NCBI GenBank assembly: GCA_050747745.1
Contig: JBOGKM010000099.1
Span: 1-64,000, forward strand
Length of the DNA stretch: 64,000 nt
Source: SCQP01 sp050747745
Lineage (GTDB): Bacteria > Acidobacteriota > Terriglobia > Terriglobales > SCQP01
Reading direction: 5' to 3'
Below, piece after piece: positions 18,281 through 28,561 of the stretch (its first letter is position 1; each line of letters begins with the position of its first letter). A program made the translations under genes and the position numbers. The notes below the pieces were generated by a model. That model ran no database searches. It saw only the letters and a list, made by a program, of their open reading frames with translations, and was not told the DNA's origin.

Positions 18281-19324
18281 TTGGACGCCATCCCGCCCAC
18301 ACTGCCTCCTTGGCCGCTTCCGGATCATCCGCCCGCTCCACTGCCGCCCCCGCCGCGCGAGCCGGCCTGGACAGGCCTGGAACTCACGCTGATCATCATT
18401 TTTACGGTGGCCGCAATGGCGGTGGTCTCGCTGATCGCTTTTCTGGTCTGGGCGATTGTCCTGCGCGCCACCGGCGCGGCGCTGCGCGCGCCCAACGAGC
18501 AGTTCTTGGTGGGACTGACGCTGGTCGGCCAGACCAGCGGCTTCGTTCTGGGATTTGGCTTTGCCTGGCTGTGGATGGCGCAGGCCAAGGAACGGCGTTT
18601 CTGGAAGGCCATCTACTGGCGCAAGTTGAGCTCGCCGGGCGTGGGAGTGGCGCTGCTGGGCGGGGCGGCCCTCATGGTCGTGGTCGAGTTGCTCGGCCAT
18701 GTCATTCCCATGCCGGACAATGCGCCCATGGAGCGTCTGTTCACGCCCCACACGGCATGGATGTTGGCCATTTACGGGGTGGTGATCGCGCCGTTTTTCG
18801 AGGAGTTCTTTTTCCGCGGCCTGCTGTATCCCACCTTCCGGGCCGCTTTTCAGGATGGCATGCAGCTCGACGAGCTGAGGGCTTGGCGCCCGCTGGTGCG
18901 GGTGCTGGGCGCCCTGGGCGCGCTCACGGCCGTGGTGCTGGCGGCGCGCAACTATGGCCTCGCGGCGCAAACGCCCGGCGCTGGGGTGGTGATTCTGTTT
19001 GCGGCGGGCATTGTGGTGCTGGTCATGCCGCAATGGCCCATCCGGGGCGTGGGCTGGATTGTGAACCAGATCGCGCGGCTGCAGCGGGCCGAGGCGCTGG
19101 CTATCCTGCTGACTGGGTTTCTATTCGGGCTAATGCATGCCGCCCAGTTGGGCTGGGCCTGGGGCGCGGTGCTGATTCTGATGTTCGTGGGCGTGATTCT
19201 CACTGCGGTGCGCGCCGCCAGTGGTTCCTTGATCCCGAGCTGGCTGATGCACTGCGCCTATAACGGCACGTTGTTCGCCGCACAGTTTGTCGCCACCAAG
19301 GGATTCCAGCATTTCCCGCATTAA
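18281..19324 (+). CDS. CPBP family intramembrane metalloprotease
   Basis: A 347-residue polytopic membrane protein with a proline-rich cytoplasmic N-terminus (residues 1-28). The CPBP (Abi/Rce1-like) motif EEFFFRG follows IAPFF, and a second motif FGLMHAAQ and a late SLIPSWLMHCAYNG supply the other conserved residues. Such proteins cleave or process membrane peptides; the substrate here is unknown. The only start giving this length is a TTG at 18281. It precedes pyrE by 18 bp. Confidence 0.88.
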   Translation: MDAIPPTLPPWPLPDHPPAPLPPPPREPAWTGLELTLIIIFTVAAMAVVSLIAFLVWAIVLRATGAALRAPNEQFLVGLTLVGQTSGFVLGFGFAWLWMAQAKERRFWKAIYWRKLSSPGVGVALLGGAALMVVVELLGHVIPMPDNAPMERLFTPHTAWMLAIYGVVIAPFFEEFFFRGLLYPTFRAAFQDGMQLDELRAWRPLVRVLGALGALTAVVLAARNYGLAAQTPGAGVVILFAAGIVVLVMPQWPIRGVGWIVNQIARLQRAEALAILLTGFLFGLMHAAQLGWAWGAVLILMFVGVILTAVRAASGSLIPSWLMHCAYNGTLFAAQFVATKGFQHFPH

Positions 19325-19342
19325 ACTTGAGAGCAGAGAGCG

Positions 19343-19965
19343 ATGGAACCACGATTGCAATTGCTGGATTTGCTGGCGCGGGATTCGTTTCGGTTGGGCG
19401 AGTTCCGGCTGTCGAGCGGCGGCGTCAGCGATTACTACATTGACTGCCGCGCCACCACGCTCACGCCGCAGGGCGGGTGGTTGGCGGGGCGCCTGCTTCT
19501 GGAGAACTTGCGCGAGTTCCGCCCTCCGCTGGAAGCGGTGGGCGGATTGACCCTGGGCGCCGATCCCATCGTCGTGGCGGTGGCGATCGCCAGTGCGGGA
19601 AGCGAGCACCCCATAACCGGTTTTTTGGTGCGCAAGGCGGAAAAAACGCACGGCATGGGGAAACGGATCGAAGGCACGGTCAAGCCCGGCATGCGGGTGG
19701 CGATTGTCGATGACGTCTGCACGACGGCGGCTTCCACCATCCAGGCGGTCGAGGCCGCCTGGACCGCCGAACTGGAGGTGGTTGCGGTGCGTTGCCTGAT
19801 CGAGCGCGAGGAAGCGGGCGGGCGCAACAATTTGAACCAGTTGTGGCGAGCGCATCGCGGCCGCAACTGCCCCTTTGAGCCGCTGTTCGGAGCGCTGGAA
19901 GTGCGGGCCGCGCACAAGGAATTGCTGCGCGGCGGAAATTCCATCGCTGAGGCCTCGCAGCCGTG

Positions 19966-19966
<1 letters not shown>
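19343..19966 (+). CDS. pyrE: Orotate phosphoribosyltransferase
   Basis: Transfers phosphoribose from PRPP to orotate, the fifth step of UMP synthesis. The 207-residue protein has SGGVSDYYIDCR near the N-terminus, GGLTLGADPI, the FLVRKAEKTHGMGKRIEG loop and the PRPP-binding motif VAIVDDVCTTAAST. The other pyrimidine genes in the window (pyrR, pyrB, pyrC) lie 32 kb away. The stop TGA overlaps the mtnA ATG by one base. Confidence 0.93.
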
Positions 19967-20992
<1,026 letters not shown>

Positions 20993-21021
<29 letters not shown>

Positions 21022-21829
21022 GGGGACGGCGCAACTGCAGCGGGCGGGCGTGGCCGCACCTCGCCTCACCGCGGAGGTCCTGCTGGCGCACCTCCTCGGG
21101 CAAGAGCGCAGTTATCTGTATGCTCACCCCGAGGAGGAGCTGGCGCCGAACCTGGCGCCTCGCTGGCATGCGGCGCTGGCGGCACGGTCGGCAGGCGTGC
21201 CACTGCAGTATCTGACCGGCCTGCAGGAATTTTATGGCCGGCCATTCCACGTCAGCCCGGCCGTCCTGATCCCGCGGCCGGAAACAGAACTGGTGGTGAC
21301 AACGGCACTAGAGCTGCTGCGCGAGCGCGGCGAAGCCCGGGTTCTGGACGTGGGCACCGGTTCGGGTTGCATCGCGGTAACCCTGGCGCTGGAACGGCCG
21401 CAGGCACGCGTTCTGGCCAGCGACATTTCCGCCGGGGCGCTGGCAGTGGCAGCGGACAATGCGCGGCGGCTGGGAGCTGCAGTGGCGCTGGTGCAGGCGG
21501 ATTTGACCGCGTCGCTGAGCGGGCCCTTCGACCTGATCGTGTCCAATCCTCCCTATGTGGCCGAACTGGAGCTGCAGGCATTGGCGGTGGAAGTGCGCGA
21601 GCACGAGCCGCGCCGGGCCCTCGTAGCGGGAGCGGCGGGTACGGAGATCTATGATCGTCTGATTCCTCAGGCGCAGGCGCTGCTGCGCCCGCGCGGATGG
21701 CTGGTGCTGGAGCTGGGCTACGCCACCGCCGGGGCGGTGCGCTGGCTACTGGGTGCGCCGTGGCGCCAGATCGGAACGCGGCGCGATACCCAAGGCTGGG
21801 AGCGAGTACTCACCGCCCAGCGGCGGTGA
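20993..21829 (+). CDS. prmC: Release factor glutamine methyltransferase PrmC (HemK)
   Basis: Methylates the glutamine of the GGQ motif of peptide-chain release factors. Starting from the ATG at 20993 the protein has 278 residues, with the SAM-binding GTGSG loop at 121-125 and the N-methyltransferase motif NPPY at 185-188. The IPRPETE segment (93-99) is typical of the family. A start further upstream would lie deep inside mtnA and gives no conserved sequence, so it is rejected. It is convergent with the RNA methyltransferase gene downstream. Confidence 0.93.
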
Positions 21830-21911
21830 GATCACGGGAGTTGGAGGTTCGCGGCGTACAGGTTGGCGGCGCTGCGGCTCAGTCCTTGGCGCTGCTGCGA
21901 AGGCGCCACCA

Positions 21912-23042
21912 TCAGACGCGGGTTAGCTTAACGATTGATTCGATCTGCGCGGTCTGCGGAAAGAGATCAAAGAGATGCAACTCGACGATGGCGTAGCCGG
22001 AGGCGAGCAGCGGGCGCAGGTCGCGGCCGAGCGTAGCCGGATCACAGGAGACCAGGTGCAGACGGTCAGGCGCGAGAGCGGCAATGGCGGCGCTGAGAGC
22101 CGGACCCAGGCCGGCGCGAGGCGGATCGGCCACGAGCAGATCCACCGTCCCGCCGCCGCGCTGGCGCAGATAATCGAGCGCCGGCAGGGCCGCGATGGTT
22201 ACCGCGGCGGTGCGGACAGGAGCCAGATTATGGCGCAGGTCGCGAACCGCGATGGGGTGGGACTCGACTGCTTCGAGGCGGGCAAATGCCTCCGCCAGCG
22301 GCAGAGCGAACAGGCCCACGCCGCTGAACAGATCCACGGCGGTGCGCCCGGACTCGCCCCCGGTGACCCCTTGCACCAAGGAATCAGCCAAGAAGCGATT
22401 GGCCTGGAAGAACGCTCCGGGGCTGACGCGATAGTTACGGCCGGCAACTTCGAAAAACAGGGGCGCGTCGCTTTCGAGACCCCCGTCGTGGTTATCCACC
22501 GTCAGCCCGATTTCCATGCGCTCTGGTGGTGGTGTGGCCGCGAGTTTGCCCAAACCGCCGTTCAGTGCGGGCGAGGCAATGGGACAATGCGAGATGGGCA
22601 GTACGCGATGGCTGCCAGCCTCATAGTAGCCCACGCCCGCGCCCGGCACTGCTTGCACGCGGATACGATTGCGATAGGCCCAAGGCTCGGCGGCATGCAG
22701 TTGTACCTCGCCCTTCCAGACTACGCCGCCGGTGCGCTGCAGCGTCTCGAGCAGGATTTCACGCTTGAGTGCACATTGGTGCTCGGGCGTGGTGTGCTGC
22801 ACTTGGCAGCCGCCGCAGCGGCCAAAATACTCGCATGCGGGTGCGATACGGTGCGGCGACGCCTCCAGGATTTGCAGCAGCCGCGCGCGGCGACCTTCCA
22901 GTGCCACGCGCACCCGCTCACCGGGCAGCGTGAAGGGAACAAAGACTACCTGCCGCCGTCCGGAGCTGCCGGGCGGCAAGCGAGCGAGGCCGTCGCCGCC
23001 CTGGATCAGTTTTTCGATGGTTACGTCAGCCGTTTCCGGCAT
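21912..23042 (-). CDS. TrmA/RlmD-family uracil-5 RNA methyltransferase
   Basis: Class I SAM-dependent 23S rRNA or tRNA methyltransferase. The N-terminal TRAM-like domain is followed by four cysteines, C70, C76, C79 and C153, in the spacing of the [4Fe-4S] cluster of RlmD. The SAM loop is DLFSGVGLFALPL and the catalytic nucleophile is C333 in SCDPATLGRDL. The 376-residue length is short for RlmD. Which uridine is modified cannot be told. Its ATG directly follows the stop codon of the vapC remnant. Confidence 0.9.
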   Translation of the reverse strand: MPETADVTIEKLIQGGDGLARLPPGSSGRRQVVFVPFTLPGERVRVALEGRRARLLQILEASPHRIAPACEYFGRCGGCQVQHTTPEHQCALKREILLETLQRTGGVVWKGEVQLHAAEPWAYRNRIRVQAVPGAGVGYYEAGSHRVLPISHCPIASPALNGGLGKLAATPPPERMEIGLTVDNHDGGLESDAPLFFEVAGRNYRVSPGAFFQANRFLADSLVQGVTGGESGRTAVDLFSGVGLFALPLAEAFARLEAVESHPIAVRDLRHNLAPVRTAAVTIAALPALDYLRQRGGGTVDLLVADPPRAGLGPALSAAIAALAPDRLHLVSCDPATLGRDLRPLLASGYAIVELHLFDLFPQTAQIESIVKLTRV

Positions 23043-23165
23043 TCAGAAATCCACCGTTACACCTTCGGCGAGGGCCGCGGATCGGAGCTCGCGATCGAGT
23101 GTGGCCAGCGGGAGGCGGCGGCGCAATGCCAACTCGAGGTAGCTCGCGTCGTAGGCCGACGGTGC
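23043..23165 (-). pseudogene. VapC-like PIN-domain toxin, C-terminal remnant
   Basis: The minus strand between the unknown gene at 23179 and the RNA methyltransferase reads 40 codons, SAYDASYLELALRRRLPL then ATLDRELRSAALAEGV, ending in TGA at 23045-23043. This is the standard C-terminus of VapC/PIN toxins (Y-D-A-x-Y-L-E-L-A and LAT-D-L). An in-frame stop lies immediately upstream, so nothing of the N-terminal catalytic half remains here, and no VapB partner is present. It is a dead toxin gene. Confidence 0.7.
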
Positions 23166-23178
23166 TCATTCATCTGGA

Positions 23179-23868
23179 TTATATATCCAGGTAAAACAGG
23201 CTGAGCCGGGGTAGCCGCCAGTACTCGAGCAGCCGGCGCTGCAGGAATTGGCGCTCGATCATGACCGCCTGTTCGGGGCGCAAGCGGCGGCGGTACGGCG
23301 CCAGATCGCGCTCCATTTCGCTGCGAATCGCGACCACCACATCCACGGGAGTGGCAGCGGTGAGGACGGCGAAGAGCTTGTCGTCGCATGCGGTGAGCAC
23401 GCGTTCGAGTTCCTCCAGCGAGGCGGGACCATGCTCGGCGGCGGCTAGGCGGAGCAGGGTGGCGGCGAGTTCGGCGGCGGCGGGATGATCCGGCAGGACG
23501 GCGGGGAGGCGGGCGGCGGCGGCTTCGAGGTGAGCGCGAATGCGGCCGGGACTGAAGGCATCATCCTCGGCGCGCGGCGGCGCGGGCGTTGAAGGTGCGC
23601 CCACAGCGGCAGCGCGAACGGCGTCAGCGGCAGCGAGCACGGCGGCGGCGCAGTAAAGCAGCGAACGATGGCGCTGGGTATCGCGGCGGCGGCCGGAATC
23701 GAACTTGGCAAAGGCCTGGTCGATGCCCGTCAGCACGGCGGCGAGCGGAATGCCGGCTTCGCGCCAGGAGGCGATCAGGGCCCAGTCCACGGGCGAGAGC
23801 AGAATCTGGGCGCCGCGCTTGCGCTGAAAGTGCTCTTCGATTTCGGTGAAGTAATTGAAGTAGTTCAC
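23179..23868 (-). CDS. Uncharacterised protein translationally coupled to treS
   Basis: A 229-residue protein of unknown family. It begins VNYFNYFTEIEEHF at a GTG that overlaps the treS stop codon by 4 nt (GTGA). The first 70 residues contain LSPVDWALIASWREAGIP, like a helical effector domain; the rest is Ala-rich and helical, with an acidic and basic pattern (ERDLAPYRRRLRPEQ). No signal peptide or membrane segment is seen. A longer frame upstream is only a shadow of treS. The coupling suggests a role linked to trehalose/maltose metabolism, but this is context only. Confidence 0.75.
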   Translation of the reverse strand: MNYFNYFTEIEEHFQRKRGAQILLSPVDWALIASWREAGIPLAAVLTGIDQAFAKFDSGRRRDTQRHRSLLYCAAAVLAAADAVRAAAVGAPSTPAPPRAEDDAFSPGRIRAHLEAAAARLPAVLPDHPAAAELAATLLRLAAAEHGPASLEELERVLTACDDKLFAVLTAATPVDVVVAIRSEMERDLAPYRRRLRPEQAVMIERQFLQRRLLEYWRLPRLSLFYLDI

Positions 23869-25592
23869 GGCGCGGGCACGCCCGGCGGCTCCAGCCGGAA
23901 CCAGAAATAGCCGTAACCGCTGAGGCTGAGCTGGTAAGGACCGGTGGCGATGGCCGGGAAGGCCGTTTCTCCGAACATCTCCACCGGCGTCCAGCCAGCA
24001 AAGCTGGACAAATCGAGTTCGATCGCCTGCGAGTGCCGGGACAGGTTGGCGACCACCAGCACGCAGCGAGCGCCGGGCAGCGACGCGGCACTGGAACTCT
24101 GTTTGGCGAGGCGGCGCAGATACACCAGCACGCGCTCGTTGGCAGGGGCAAGGAAGGTGATGGCACCCCAGCCGAAAATGGGGTTCTTGTGGCGCAGCAG
24201 CAACAGCGCCCTCATCCAGTTGAGCAGTGAGTTGGGATCCTGAAACTGACGTTCCACGTTCACCGCCTGGAAGCTGTAGACGGGGTTCTGGATGAGCGGA
24301 GCGTAGAGGCGTTCGGGCGGAGCTTTGGAGAAGCCGCCGTTGCGATCCACGTTCCATTGCATGGGAGTGCGCACGCCGTTGCGATCGGACAGGTAGATGT
24401 TGTCGCCCATGCCGATCTCGTCTCCGTAGTAGACGATGGGCGTGCCCGGCATGGAAAACAGCACGACATTCATGAGCTCGATCTCGCGGCGGCTGTTGTC
24501 GACGATGGCGGCGAGACGGCGGCGGATGCCGATATTGAGCTTCATGCGAGGATCGCGCGCGTACTCGTAGTACATGTAATCGCGCTCCTCATCGGTACAC
24601 ATTTCCAGCGTCAGTTCGTCGTGGTTGCGCAGGAACAGGCCCCACTGGCAATTTTCCGGGATGGCCGGAGTCTGCGCCAGGATGTCGACGATCGGGCGGC
24701 GGGTCTCCTGGCGCACGGCCATGAACAGTCGCGGCATCAGCGGAAAATGAAAGGCCATGTGGAACTCGGCGGGTTCGGGGGTGCTGGGCGCCGTGGAGGG
24801 TCCGGCGCCCAAGCCGAAGTAGCGCACCACATCGCTCGGCCACTGGTTGGCTTCCGCCAGCAGGATGCGGTTTCCGCCGTAGCGCTGGTCCACCTGGCGG
24901 CGCAACTCCTGGAGGAAGGCATGCGTCTCCGGCAGGTTTTCGCAGACGGTTTGCTCGCGTTCGAACAGATAGGGGACCGCATCACAGCGGAAGCCGTCGA
25001 GACCGAGATCGAGCCAGTAGAAGACGACCTCCAGCATGGCCTGGCGTACGGCGGGCTCATCAAAGTTGAGATCGGGCTGGTGGCTGTAAAAGCGATGCCA
25101 GAAATAGGCGTTGGCGGCGGGATCATAGGTCCAGTTGCTGACTTCCGAATCGGTGAAAATGATGCGCGCCCGTGCATAGCGGTGCGGGTCGTCGCTCCAC
25201 ACGTACCAGTTGCGGTAGGGCGAATCGGCCGCGCTGCGCGCCTGCTGAAACCAGGGGTGCTGGTCGGAAGTGTGATTGAGCACCAGATCGGCCAGCACGC
25301 GCATGCCGCGGCTATGGGCCTCTTCCAGCAACTCGCGAAAGTCCTCGAGGGTGCCGTAGTCGGCGTCGACGGAGTGAAAGTCAGCAATGTCGTAGCCGTC
25401 GTCGCGCTGCGGAGAAGGATAGTAGGGCAGCAGCCAGAGGCAGTCCACGCCCAACCATTGCAGGTAGTCGAGTTTGTCGATCAGGCCACGGAGATCGCCG
25501 ATGCCATCGCCATTCCAATCGGAAAAGGCGCGCACAGGAAGTTCGTAGATGACGGCGTTTTTGAACCATAAGGTGGCGGGGGCGGAAGTCAT
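23865..25592 (-). CDS. treS: Trehalose synthase (maltose alpha-D-glucosyltransferase)
   Basis: GH13_16 enzyme interconverting maltose and trehalose. The 575-residue protein shows the TreS N-terminus (WFKNAVIYELPVRAFSD), NHTSDQHPWF, the nucleophile D204 in FRCDAVPYLFER, the acid/base E247 in LLAEANQWPSD, and the third acid in FLRNHDELTLE. No maltokinase domain is fused at the C-terminus. With glgE at 6810 it would supply maltose for glucan synthesis, but the kinase step is not in the window. otsAB provides a separate trehalose source. Confidence 0.93.
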   Translation of the reverse strand: MTSAPATLWFKNAVIYELPVRAFSDWNGDGIGDLRGLIDKLDYLQWLGVDCLWLLPYYPSPQRDDGYDIADFHSVDADYGTLEDFRELLEEAHSRGMRVLADLVLNHTSDQHPWFQQARSAADSPYRNWYVWSDDPHRYARARIIFTDSEVSNWTYDPAANAYFWHRFYSHQPDLNFDEPAVRQAMLEVVFYWLDLGLDGFRCDAVPYLFEREQTVCENLPETHAFLQELRRQVDQRYGGNRILLAEANQWPSDVVRYFGLGAGPSTAPSTPEPAEFHMAFHFPLMPRLFMAVRQETRRPIVDILAQTPAIPENCQWGLFLRNHDELTLEMCTDEERDYMYYEYARDPRMKLNIGIRRRLAAIVDNSRREIELMNVVLFSMPGTPIVYYGDEIGMGDNIYLSDRNGVRTPMQWNVDRNGGFSKAPPERLYAPLIQNPVYSFQAVNVERQFQDPNSLLNWMRALLLLRHKNPIFGWGAITFLAPANERVLVYLRRLAKQSSSAASLPGARCVLVVANLSRHSQAIELDLSSFAGWTPVEMFGETAFPAIATGPYQLSLSGYGYFWFRLEPPGVPAP

Positions 25593-25598
25593 AGGTAA

Positions 25599-27932
25599 TC
25601 AGCGGGTGGGAGCGGTTGCAGTGGCGTCCAACATAGCCGGTTCGGGAGCGGCTGCCGGATGGCGGAGGAGCAAAACGCGGAAGGTGGTGCCTTTGCCGAG
25701 CTCGCTGGAGACCTCGATGCGGCCGTGGTGGAGCTCCACCACCGAGCGGGCGAAGTAAAGGCCCAGGCCGGTGCCGAACTCGCGGCCACTGAGCGGATTT
25801 TGAATACGGTTAAACTTCAGGAAAAGGCTGGCGAGTTTGTCGGCAGCAATCCCGACACCGTTGTCGCTGATCTCCACAGCAATCCCGTCCGGACGGGACT
25901 GCCAGGTGATGCGGACGGTGCCGCCCTCCGGAGTGTACTTGATGGCATTGTCGATCAAGTTGGCAAACACTTCCCGCAGGTGTACCGGATCGCCCTGAAT
26001 CCGGGTGCTGGCGCCGGCTTCGGCAGGCTCCAGACGCAGATTCTGGTGATAGCGCGCGGCTCGCGGCTGAAATTCCGAAGCGAGGGCCTGCAGGATAGCC
26101 GCCAGATCGACATCCTCGGTGCGCAACTGCAGGCTGCCCTGCTCCAGGCGGCTGACGCTGAGCAGGTCGTTGACCAGGGCGATCAGGCGCTCGTTGGAAT
26201 CGTAGGCGCGGTGCAGATATTGCTGCTGCTCGGCGTTGAGGGGGCCGAGCACTTCCTCGATCAATAGCGAAAGCACGCCCTTGACCCCGCTCATGGGCGT
26301 GCGCAGCTGATGGCTGGCGATGCTGATGAACTCGTTTTTCATGCGGTCCACTTCCCGTTCCTGGCTGGCATCGCTGAAGACGACGATGCAACCCTGGACC
26401 CGGCCCTGTTCATCGCGCACCGGAGCGGCGGTGAAGGTCACCGGCAAGCGGGTGCCGTCTTGGCGGACCAGGGTGAGGTCGCGCAGGAAGCGGAAGGTAC
26501 GGCCCTGGGCCATCGCCTGCCGGACGGGGTCAGGACGGTGGGGAAGCTGGCCGGGATGCTCCTCGCTGAGCTCGATGATGTCGGCATAGGGATGGTGCAG
26601 CACGCGGGCGGCAGCTTCGCCGGTGAGCGCGGCGGCGGCGCGGTTGAACTCGATGATGTGCCCGTCGGCGTCCACGGCGAACACGCCATCGCCCATGCTG
26701 CCCAACAGCGCTTCGGTTTTGGCGCGGCCGCTTTCGACCTCGCGGTTGTAACGCTGGTAGTAGCGGAACGCGGAACGAAGCAGCAGCCCGGTAGCCACCG
26801 CGAGCAGGAAAATAATGACCGCAATCAGCGCCAGCTTGTCGTAGAACACCCGATACAGATAAAAGCCAAAGCGTGTCGGACGCACCACCAGCAGCGCCAT
26901 GTTTTCCGCGGGCAGCGGCGCGTAGGTGATGGCGTGGGTTTCCAGATGGATGGCGGTGACGTAATCGCCGCTGCCGGTTTGGCCGGCTAGGGCCTTGGCG
27001 GCGCCGGGGAGCTGGGCGACCATGGCCGGGGTGAACGGACCCGCGTGCAGACCACTGACCACCTGATGGGCGCGGTCGACGACGTACAGGTAACGATCCG
27101 GGCCGGAGGGAATGCTTTTGATCCAGCCATCCACCACGGAGGTGGGCAAAAATCCGACCAATACTCCTGGTCCGGCGGCGCCGGCGGGAGCGTGATGCGG
27201 ATAGGCGAAGTCGACGGGGGTGGCAAACGCCAGACGCCTGGGTAACAGTCCGTGAGCGGGCAGGACCTGGGAGGTAATCGCCTTTTCCTGCGCCGCCGCG
27301 CGGAACCAGGCCGGCAGCCGCGCTGAGGTGAGAATGGGCACGAGCGCCGGCGGGAGCGGCGGACGGCGGCGGGCCGCGGGCGAGTGAGCCGGCGAGGACG
27401 GCGCCGGCGACGGAGGCGCTGGCGCTGCGGCCGCCAACACCGGAGGAACCAGCGAGCGCGTGGGCGCGACGGCCAGCAACTGGCCGTCGGCACGGTAGAG
27501 GGCGATGGCCACGAACTCGGTGCGGCGGGCGCGCAGGCGCGCCATGTTGGCTTGCGCGCGTGCCGTCATGACCGACAGATTATGCTGCTGGCGGCCGCCG
27601 CGCCCGGCAGGAAAGCGGGCCTGCGGCTGGAGGCTTTCCGCCAGCAGTTGCTGCAGCGCGCTTTCGTCTGCCGCGCCTGCCAGGGCCTCGCGTTCCCCGC
27701 GAAAATTGGATTTGAGCAGCGAGACGGCAAAGTTGGCTACCTGGAGATCGGCACTGGCCGCGGCGGCCTTGGTGTTGCGGATGCTGGTGGCGACGATGTA
27801 ATAGGTCAGCAGCAGGATAGGTACAAAGGTCAAGATGACGAAAATAGCGGTGGAGCGGATGGCCGAGGCGGTGAGCCAGCGCAGGAGCGCTTCGATCTGG
27901 CGGGAAATCGCCTTGCGCAGCGCCGACCACAT
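25599..27932 (-). CDS. Membrane-bound PAS histidine kinase
   Basis: A 777-residue sensor kinase. Order: short cytoplasmic N-terminus, first membrane segment (residues about 27-48), an extracytoplasmic sensor region of some 300 residues with an Ala/Pro-rich stretch, second membrane segment, PAS domain (GSMGDGVFAVDADGHI), HisKA with phosphoacceptor H541 in IASHQLRTP, and HATPase_c (LIDNAIKYTP, DNGVGI, GTGLGLYF). The ATG at 27932 shares one base with the stop of the response regulator. The upstream extension that overlaps the regulator is rejected. The signal is unknown. Confidence 0.92.
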   Translation of the reverse strand: MWSALRKAISRQIEALLRWLTASAIRSTAIFVILTFVPILLLTYYIVATSIRNTKAAAASADLQVANFAVSLLKSNFRGEREALAGAADESALQQLLAESLQPQARFPAGRGGRQQHNLSVMTARAQANMARLRARRTEFVAIALYRADGQLLAVAPTRSLVPPVLAAAAPAPPSPAPSSPAHSPAARRRPPLPPALVPILTSARLPAWFRAAAQEKAITSQVLPAHGLLPRRLAFATPVDFAYPHHAPAGAAGPGVLVGFLPTSVVDGWIKSIPSGPDRYLYVVDRAHQVVSGLHAGPFTPAMVAQLPGAAKALAGQTGSGDYVTAIHLETHAITYAPLPAENMALLVVRPTRFGFYLYRVFYDKLALIAVIIFLLAVATGLLLRSAFRYYQRYNREVESGRAKTEALLGSMGDGVFAVDADGHIIEFNRAAAALTGEAAARVLHHPYADIIELSEEHPGQLPHRPDPVRQAMAQGRTFRFLRDLTLVRQDGTRLPVTFTAAPVRDEQGRVQGCIVVFSDASQEREVDRMKNEFISIASHQLRTPMSGVKGVLSLLIEEVLGPLNAEQQQYLHRAYDSNERLIALVNDLLSVSRLEQGSLQLRTEDVDLAAILQALASEFQPRAARYHQNLRLEPAEAGASTRIQGDPVHLREVFANLIDNAIKYTPEGGTVRITWQSRPDGIAVEISDNGVGIAADKLASLFLKFNRIQNPLSGREFGTGLGLYFARSVVELHHGRIEVSSELGKGTTFRVLLLRHPAAAPEPAMLDATATAPTR

Positions 27933-28561
27933 CAGCCGCTGACCCGCTGGCCGGGGGCAGGAAATGCGGCCTGCTGTACATGGCAGCCGGGGCAGCGCAG
28001 CCGGACGCGGAAGCTGCGCGACCAGGGATCGGAAAAATCGCCGTCGAGTTGCAGCAGCATGCGCCCGCCGCACTGGCGGCAGCGGAAGTCGCGCTCGTAG
28101 CCGAGCAGGGAGGCAAGCGCGGCGGCATCGCCCTGTTTCGGATCGACGTTCAGGCGGAAGCTGGCGATGGGGCGGCGGCCGGGGGCCGACTCCAGTAGTT
28201 GGCGCACCCGCGCCACGACGTCGGCGGGCGCGACTTCCGACTTGACCAGATAGTCGGTGGCGCCCAGGCGCGCCGCCTGGTGTTTGTCCATGTGCTGGCT
28301 CAGGTTGGTGAACAGCACCACCGGAGTGGTCAAAAAGCGGCGGTCGGCGCGCAGCGATTTCAACACCTCCAGGCCGCTGATGTCGGGCAGCATGACATCA
28401 AGCAGGATGAGTTGCGGCGTGGCCTGGTGCACGCTTTGCAGCGCATCGCGGCCATTGGCGGCCTGGCGCACCTGGTAGCCTTCGTGCTCCAGACGGCGGG
28501 CGTAGGTATCGCGAATGAGATCCTCATCCTCGACGATGAGGATAGGCCTAGCGTCGCTCAT
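27932..28561 (-). CDS. Response regulator with C-terminal zinc ribbon
   Basis: Receiver domain (residues 1-125) with phosphoacceptor D55 in LLDVMLPD, acidic pocket EDED (11-14) and lysine K107 in YLVKSE. There is no DNA-binding output domain. Instead the tail (about residues 155-195) carries two CX2C knuckles, C161/C164 and C190/C193, separated by 25 residues, which looks like a zinc ribbon. The partner is the kinase gene directly downstream. Output is unknown: the ribbon might bind protein or nucleic acid. Its start overlaps the aminotransferase stop by 4 nt. Confidence 0.88.
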   Translation of the reverse strand: MSDARPILIVEDEDLIRDTYARRLEHEGYQVRQAANGRDALQSVHQATPQLILLDVMLPDISGLEVLKSLRADRRFLTTPVVLFTNLSQHMDKHQAARLGATDYLVKSEVAPADVVARVRQLLESAPGRRPIASFRLNVDPKQGDAAALASLLGYERDFRCRQCGGRMLLQLDGDFSDPWSRSFRVRLRCPGCHVQQAAFPAPGQRVSG

